This document shows positions 4,202 to 7,990 of a stretch of 7,990 nucleotides of DNA, one piece after another (within the stretch, counting starts at the first letter, position 1; every line of letters starts with the position of its first letter). The position numbers and the translations under genes are program-made. Source of the DNA: Acidobacteriota bacterium (GTDB taxonomy: Bacteria > Acidobacteriota > Terriglobia > Acidoferrales > UBA7541); the NCBI GenBank assembly GCA_019239815.1, contig JAFAZL010000068.1, positions 1 through 7,990 on the forward strand, read 5' to 3'. The notes beneath the pieces are model-generated. The model did not search any database, was not told the origin of the DNA, and worked only from the letters and a program-made list of their open reading frames with translations.

Positions 4202-5842
4202 CTACGGAATGAATTTCTGCGCAATCGGAAACGGCCGGCCAAATCCAAACGCGCGCGAGGTAATCTTCAATCCCGGCGCCGCCTGCTTGCGCTTGTATTC
4301 GCTGCGATCGACCAGCAACGCTATATCTTTCACCAATTTGAGGTCGAAATCATAGCGATCGGCGATCTCCTGCGGGCTCTTCAGATCCTCGATGTAACTC
4401 TTGAGGATGCGGTCCAGCACATCGTATGGTGGCAGGCTGTCTTCGTCCTTCTGATCGGGCCTCAACTCAGCCGAAGGCGGCTTGTCGATCGTCGCCTGGG
4501 GGATGAGTTCCCTCTCACGGTTGATCCATTTCGCCAGCTCATAGACCATCAGTTTCGGCACATCGGAGATCACTGCCAGACCGCCGGCCATGTCGCCGTA
4601 TAGCGTGCAATATCCTACGGCCAACTCCGATTTGTTTCCGGTGCTGAGCAGCATCGAACCAAATTTATTCGACAGCGCCATCAAATAATTTCCGCGAATG
4701 CGTGCCTGAATATTTTCTTCCGTGACCCCTTCGGCCATTCCGTGAAACGCCGGCGCCAGCGCCTTGCGATACGAATCGAAAACGTCTGCGATGGGTAACG
4801 TAATGAGCTTGATCCCAAGATTCTTCGCCAGCGCGCACGCGTCGTTCTTGCTACCTTCCGACGAATACGGGCCCGGCATGGACACACCCTGTACGTTCTC
4901 CGCGCCCAGCGCGGCGACGGCAATACTCGCCACAACAGCGGAATCAATACCCCCGCTCAAGCCAACTAAAACCTTCTTGAATCCACATTTGTTGACATAG
5001 TCGCGCGTGCCCATGACCAGCGCACGGTAGGCATATTCCACCTCTTCGCGCGGCTGATCATGAATGTCGCCCTTGCCGGTCAGCGTATCGAACATCACCA
5101 AATCTTCTTCAAACGCCCGCGCCTGCGCCGCGAGTTTGCCGTCATCCGTCAGCGCCATGCTCGCGCCGTCGAAAATCAGGCTGTCGTTTCCGCCGATTTG
5201 ATTGACATACACGACTGCCTTCTTCTGCTGCTTGGCAATCGATGCCAAAATGTCGAATCTCAGCGACCGCTTGTCGATCACATAAGGCGATGCCGAGATA
5301 TTCAGCAACAGCGTAGTTCCCTGCGCAAAAAGCTCAATCACCGGGTCGCGGTCATAGCGCGACTCGGGCCAGAAATTCTTGTCGTTCCAGACGTCTTCGC
5401 AGATCGTGATCCCGAGGTGATCACCGCTGAATTCGACGGTTGACTGCTTTTCCGCCGCTGTGAAGTAGCGCGACTCATCAAACACGTCGTATGTCGGCAG
5501 CAGCATCTTGCTCTGCTCGAAAACAATTTTCCCGCCGCTAAGCAGCGCCGCCTTGTTGGCAATCGCCTTGGAACGCTTGCTTTTTGCAACTTTGCCCGCA
5601 AAGCCGACAATCGACGGCAAAGTCAGTCTCTTCGCCAAATCTTTCAACTCTTTGAGGTTTCGTTCAATAAAGGCCGGACGTTCTAGCAAGTCCTGTGGAG
5701 GGTAGCCGCACAGGCAAAGCTCCGAAAATACGGCGAGTTCAGCGCCACGCTCTTTCGCTTGAGCGGCCAGCGCCAGGATACGGGCAGAATTTCCGGCAAA
5801 ATCACCGACGGTGGGATTGAACTGCGCGAGAGCGATTTTCAT
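4202..5842 (-). CDS. nadE: Glutamine-dependent NAD+ synthetase
   Basis: The 546-aa enzyme converts deamido-NAD (nicotinic acid adenine dinucleotide) to NAD+ using ATP and glutamine, the last step of NAD biosynthesis in the cytosol. The N-terminal nitrilase-type glutaminase domain (1 to about 260) shows the Glu-Lys-Cys triad: Glu41 in FSELCLCGYPP, Lys112 in SKMLLPTYDVFDE and Cys148 in ITICEDVWND. The C-terminal synthetase domain has the ATP-pyrophosphatase loop SGGIDS (296-301), PGPYSSEGS (324-331), STGNKSELAVGY (400-411) and the terminal signature EYKRKQAAPGLKITSRAFG (516-534). Length is normal for the two-domain bacterial type, and all key residues are present. The ATG lacks a strong Shine-Dalgarno. 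It heads a probable two-gene unit with the DsbA-like gene. Confidence 0.97.
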   Translation of the reverse strand: MKIALAQFNPTVGDFAGNSARILALAAQAKERGAELAVFSELCLCGYPPQDLLERPAFIERNLKELKDLAKRLTLPSIVGFAGKVAKSKRSKAIANKAALLSGGKIVFEQSKMLLPTYDVFDESRYFTAAEKQSTVEFSGDHLGITICEDVWNDKNFWPESRYDRDPVIELFAQGTTLLLNISASPYVIDKRSLRFDILASIAKQQKKAVVYVNQIGGNDSLIFDGASMALTDDGKLAAQARAFEEDLVMFDTLTGKGDIHDQPREEVEYAYRALVMGTRDYVNKCGFKKVLVGLSGGIDSAVVASIAVAALGAENVQGVSMPGPYSSEGSKNDACALAKNLGIKLITLPIADVFDSYRKALAPAFHGMAEGVTEENIQARIRGNYLMALSNKFGSMLLSTGNKSELAVGYCTLYGDMAGGLAVISDVPKLMVYELAKWINRERELIPQATIDKPPSAELRPDQKDEDSLPPYDVLDRILKSYIEDLKSPQEIADRYDFDLKLVKDIALLVDRSEYKRKQAAPGLKITSRAFGFGRPFPIAQKFIP

Positions 5843-5853
5843 GCTGGCACTTC

Positions 5854-5882
5854 AGAATACGGTTGGAATCAGTAGATTGCAA
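5854..5882 (-). promoter_or_regulatory. Possible promoter of nadE
   Basis: Read on the - strand, TTGCAA (5882-5877) and TATTCT (5859-5854) are 17 bp apart. Each matches the sigma-70 consensus at 4 of 6 positions. Transcription would start near 5847, only about 5 bases before the nadE ATG, making the mRNA almost leaderless. The site follows the terminator of the upstream gene, where a promoter for nadE is needed. Confidence 0.4.
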
Positions 5883-5929
5883 ACGAGCCACACCTTCCGT
5901 GTGCTCACGTTTTAGGCCAACAGGCCCGC

Positions 5930-5966
5930 AAACAAAAAAGCTCCTGAGCCGAGGCCCAGGAGCTTT
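5930..5966 (-). terminator. Intrinsic terminator of the erpA-like gene
   Basis: On the - strand AAAGCTCCTG (5966-5957) pairs with CAGGAGCTTT (5946-5937) over 10 bp. The loop is 10 nt, and the stem runs into a TTTTTTGTTT tract. It lies about 24 bp beyond the erpA stop codon and upstream of nadE, so erpA and nadE are probably separate transcription units. Confidence 0.88.
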
Positions 5967-5989
5967 GAAAGTTCGTCTTTCTCGAAATC

Positions 5990-6313
5990 TTAAACGCTGA
6001 ACGAGCTTCCGCACCCGCAGGTGCTCTTCACATTAGGGTTGTTGAACTTGAAGCCGGCGCCCTCAACCGTTTCGATGTAGTCGATCTCGACACCTTCCAG
6101 GTACATCGAGCTCATCTGGTCCACAGCCACTTTCAGGCCGTTGAAATCCATCACTTCGTCGGTTTCGTTGGTCTGGTTCTCAAACGCCATGTGGTACTGA
6201 AAGCCGGAACAGCCTCCGCCAACCACCGCCACACGCAGTGCAACAGGCACAGGGTTCTGCATCTGCATGATTTCCTTAACCTTGGTGCTGGCAACAGGCG
6301 TCAAATTGATCAT
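5990..6313 (-). CDS. erpA: A-type iron-sulfur cluster carrier (ErpA/IscA family)
   Basis: This 107-aa HesB/IscA-family protein accepts Fe-S clusters from a scaffold and delivers them to apoproteins in the cytosol. The three invariant ligand cysteines are present: Cys35 in GGGCSGFQY, and Cys99 and Cys101 in the C-terminal TCGCGSSF motif. Other family features are LTPVASTKVKEI at 4-15, VDQMSSMYLEGVEIDY near 64-79 and GAGFKFNNPN near 85-94. Length is typical. A GAGAGGGA ribosome site sits just before the ATG. The ending and overall match are closest to ErpA-type proteins, but IscA or SufA-like naming cannot be excluded. No scaffold or desulfurase gene is adjacent in the window. It is transcribed away from the isocitrate dehydrogenase gene. 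Confidence 0.95.
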   Translation of the reverse strand: MINLTPVASTKVKEIMQMQNPVPVALRVAVVGGGCSGFQYHMAFENQTNETDEVMDFNGLKVAVDQMSSMYLEGVEIDYIETVEGAGFKFNNPNVKSTCGCGSSFSV

Positions 6314-6336
6314 TGTTCCCTCTCGACTTCAATGTC

Positions 6337-6358
6337 GCCGGCGCCCGATCGCACCGGC
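6337..6358 (-). promoter_or_regulatory. Stem-loop in the erpA leader
   Basis: On the - strand GCCGGTGC (6358-6351) can pair with GCGCCGGC (6344-6337) as 8 bp with one G-U pair and a 6-nt loop. It would lie in the 5' untranslated region about 23 bases before the start codon, upstream of the ribosome binding site. A regulatory role is only a possibility. Confidence 0.35.
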
Positions 6359-6369
6359 CTCACAAACCC

Positions 6370-6375
6370 AGTATA
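6370..6375 (-). promoter_or_regulatory. Possible extended -10 promoter of erpA
   Basis: On the - strand the sequence reads TGCTATACT, an extended -10 (TGn plus TATACT, 5 of 6 matches). No good -35 lies 17 bp upstream. The start of transcription would be near 6363, leaving a leader of about 50 bases that includes the stem-loop and ribosome site. Confidence 0.45.
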
Positions 6376-6450
6376 GCAGAACCCAAAATCCACTGCATCT
6401 CGGACCATTTGCGTCGGCGTTCTTTCCTGGCAACTCCCCGCGCCGCCGTT

Positions 6451-6479
6451 TCGACAAGCCTAAGCCCATCGCATACAAT
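6451..6479 (+). promoter_or_regulatory. Sigma-70 promoter of the isocitrate dehydrogenase gene
   Basis: TCGACA (6451-6456) and TACAAT (6474-6479) each match consensus at 5 of 6 positions and are 17 bp apart. Transcription would begin near 6486, about 5 bases before the ATG at 6491. No Shine-Dalgarno precedes that ATG, so translation may start on a nearly leaderless mRNA. Confidence 0.65.
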
Positions 6480-6490
6480 ACGATGCTGCC

Positions 6491-7528
6491 ATGAGACACA
6501 AGGTCACGTTGATCCCCGGTGAAGGCATCGGGCCCGAGGTTTCGGCCGCCGTCAAACGCATTCTTGAAGCTGCTGGCGTCGATATTGAATGGGAGCAAAT
6601 TGAGGCCCGTGCTGATACATCGGGCGGTTCGGTAGACAAGGCTGTCGATCCCGGCGCTCTGCTAAACCAGGGCGCCATCGAAGCCGTTCGCCGTAACAAA
6701 GTCGCGCTTAAGGGCCCGATGGCCACGGCTGTCGCCGGAGGCGCGCCCAGCGTCAACGTCGCGCTGCGCAAGACGCTCGACCTTTACGCCAACCTTCGGC
6801 CAGTGCGAAATCTTCCCGGCGTGAAGTCGCGGTTCGACGGCGTCGATGTCGTCATCGTCCGCGAAAACACCGAAGACCTCTATGCCGGTCTCGAACACAC
6901 GGTCGTTCCCGGCGTCGTCGAAAGCCTGAAAATCATCACCGAAAAGGCCTCGACCCGCATCGCCAAATTCGCGTTCGACTACGCCAAGAAAAACGGCCGC
7001 AAGAAAATTCACGCCATCCACAAAGCGAACATCATGAAGTTGTCGGATGGCTTGTTTCTGAAATCGATTCGAGCAGTAGCTCCGAACTTTCCGGAGATCG
7101 AATACAAAGAATTCATCGTCGATAACGCTTGCATGCAGATCGCGCTCGACCCAAGCCAGTTCGACGTCCTGCTGCTGCCGAACTTGTATGGTGACGTAAT
7201 GAGCGACTTAGCTGCCGGCTTGGTCGGCGGGCTGGGAATCGTGCCCAGCGGCAACATCGGCGACGACTGTGCGATGTTCGAGGCTGTCCACGGCACCGCG
7301 CCCGACATCGCCGGCAAAGGCCTCGCCAATCCCACTGCCCTGCTGCTGAGCGCCGTGATGATGCTCAAGCACCTCAGCGAACGCAGTGCCGCGCTCCGCA
7401 TCGAGCAAGCCGTCGACAAGGTCTACAGCGATGGAAAGCACACCACCCGCGACGTCGGCGGCAAGTCCGGCACCGCCGATTTCACGGACGCCGTGATCGG
7501 CGCTCTTGCACCTGTTCCCGCTCGGTAA
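6491..7528 (+). CDS. icd: NAD-dependent isocitrate dehydrogenase
   Basis: The 345-aa enzyme belongs to the beta-decarboxylating dehydrogenases and most likely oxidises isocitrate to 2-oxoglutarate in the TCA cycle. LIPGEGIGPEV begins at residue 7. The substrate loop SVNVALRKTLDLYANLRP (87-104) has the Ser-x-Asn and Arg residues typical of isocitrate dehydrogenase rather than isopropylmalate dehydrogenase. VRENTEDLYAG (123-133), HKANIMK (177-183) and the metal-binding signature NLYGDVMSDLAAGLVGGLG (231-249, Asp235 and Asp239) follow. HGTAPDIAGKGLANPTA (267-283) has Asp-Ile where NADP enzymes usually have Lys-Tyr, indicating NAD. The length fits short NAD-type enzymes. The main alternative is a related acid such as homoisocitrate or tartrate. 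It is a single gene, divergent from erpA. Confidence 0.92.
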   Translation: MRHKVTLIPGEGIGPEVSAAVKRILEAAGVDIEWEQIEARADTSGGSVDKAVDPGALLNQGAIEAVRRNKVALKGPMATAVAGGAPSVNVALRKTLDLYANLRPVRNLPGVKSRFDGVDVVIVRENTEDLYAGLEHTVVPGVVESLKIITEKASTRIAKFAFDYAKKNGRKKIHAIHKANIMKLSDGLFLKSIRAVAPNFPEIEYKEFIVDNACMQIALDPSQFDVLLLPNLYGDVMSDLAAGLVGGLGIVPSGNIGDDCAMFEAVHGTAPDIAGKGLANPTALLLSAVMMLKHLSERSAALRIEQAVDKVYSDGKHTTRDVGGKSGTADFTDAVIGALAPVPAR

Positions 7529-7534
7529 CAGGTG
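7509..7534. terminator. Stem-loop between convergent genes, possible bidirectional terminator
   Basis: CACCTGTT (7509-7516) and AACAGGTG (7527-7534) are perfect 8-bp complements with a 10-nt loop. The structure overlaps the isocitrate dehydrogenase stop codon and ends 3 bp before the stop of the convergent DoxX gene. No immediate T-tract follows on either strand, so termination activity is uncertain. Confidence 0.4.
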
Positions 7535-7537
7535 TCC

Positions 7538-7990
7538 CTAGGCTTCGCGTTTTCTTTTCAGGTAATCGTCGACACCCATCGGTCCAGAGCCGGCGAACAC
7601 AAGCGCTACAAGGCACGCGAGATAGAGCAAGACACACTCGTAACCCGGCGGCCCAAACTGAGCTCGGCCTGCCGACGCGCCTATCAGTTTGATCGAGGGG
7701 AACCCGTATGGCAGATGCACCGTGAACATGGCAACCAGCAACAGCCCTGCCAGCGGCACGCTCACGATCGGTAGAAATGCTCCAAGCAGTACTGCCAATC
7801 CGCCAAGAAGCTCAGTAAGTATGCTGACCCATGCTGTGATGTGCGGCATAGGAACACCGAGAGCCTGCAGAATTCCCGCGAACGCATCCGGGCCGCGCGA
7901 CAGTTTTGCAAAACCGTGCTCCATGAATCCATAGCCGGCGATCAGCCGCAGTGGGATTGGCACCCAACGAGATGCAAGAGGTTGGTTTGC
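7538..7990 (-). CDS. DoxX-family membrane protein (5' partial)
   Basis: The frame runs from the right edge to a TAG at 7540-7538. It encodes a small DoxX-like integral membrane protein with about four hydrophobic segments (residues roughly 3-18, 41-62, 66-83 and 109-125, counted from a GTG at 7963). The family-style motif GYGFMEHGFAKLSRGPDAFAGILQALGVP lies at the N-terminus, and FTVHLPYGFPSIKL and AQFGPPGYE lie in the middle. The frame stays open upstream of the GTG (residues ANQPLASRW), and that stretch looks like natural DoxX sequence, so the true start is probably beyond the window. Family members are linked to thiosulfate:quinone oxidoreductase subunits or to redox and membrane stress functions, but most, including this one, have no defined role. 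Its stop lies 9 bp from the convergent isocitrate dehydrogenase stop. Confidence 0.85.
   Translation of the reverse strand, partial: ANQPLASRWVPIPLRLIAGYGFMEHGFAKLSRGPDAFAGILQALGVPMPHITAWVSILTELLGGLAVLLGAFLPIVSVPLAGLLLVAMFTVHLPYGFPSIKLIGASAGRAQFGPPGYECVLLYLACLVALVFAGSGPMGVDDYLKRKREA

Noticed and set aside
4165..4248. 28-residue N-terminal extension of the DsbA-like gene from an ATG at 4248
   Set aside because: It overlaps the nadE 3' end, places an Arg-rich stretch before a good signal peptide, and the GTG at 4164 has a better ribosome site.
4196..4603. + strand frame opposite nadE
   Set aside because: It is antisense to conserved nadE motifs and has no start signal or family features.

Overview
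The window looks like a terminus-proximal piece of a bacterial chromosome, probably from the Acidobacteriota (Terriglobia/Koribacter-like). That placement is an inference from the style of the proteins (a DsbA-like protein with an extra N-terminal domain, a short NAD-type isocitrate dehydrogenase, a DoxX protein) and from the intergenic palindromes and short tandem repeats. No rRNA or other taxonomic marker is present.

Left part (1-2639, all on the + strand) is phage-like. It holds the end of an unrecognised gene, a Gln/Ala-rich 190-aa protein resembling phage virion or ejection proteins, a 92-aa single-span membrane protein, a 147-aa SLT-type lytic transglycosylase, and a 221-aa coiled-coil protein with a membrane segment at each end. 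The last three resemble a phage lysis module, although no true spanin pair is visible. The spacers carry an octamer tandem repeat folded into a long hairpin (150-258), a heptamer tandem repeat (1351-1392) and a strong intrinsic terminator (1860-1892).

Middle (2640-3201) has no convincing gene. It holds a perfect 13-bp stem-loop (2946-2978) and, at 3107-3134, a 28-bp sequence with the 11-6-11 layout of a XerC/XerD dif site. As I recall the B. subtilis dif, it matches at 23 of 28 positions, and its right arm matches the E. coli XerD arm at 10 of 11. This is the most important observation in the window: it suggests the chromosome dimer resolution site, with a phage-like block directly beside it. 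That raises the possibility of an element integrated through Xer recombination.

Right part (3202-7990) is ordinary chromosomal housekeeping. On the - strand, nadE (glutamine-dependent NAD+ synthetase) is followed 37 bp later by an exported DsbA-like thioredoxin protein, probably as one transcript. Upstream of them, also on the - strand, is an ErpA/IscA A-type iron-sulfur carrier with its own terminator. Divergent from erpA is a + strand NAD-dependent isocitrate dehydrogenase with a good sigma-70 promoter only a few bases from its start codon. It converges on a DoxX-family membrane protein that runs off the right end. NAD synthesis, Fe-S delivery and an NAD-dependent TCA enzyme are metabolically related, but only nadE and the DsbA-like gene look like an operon.
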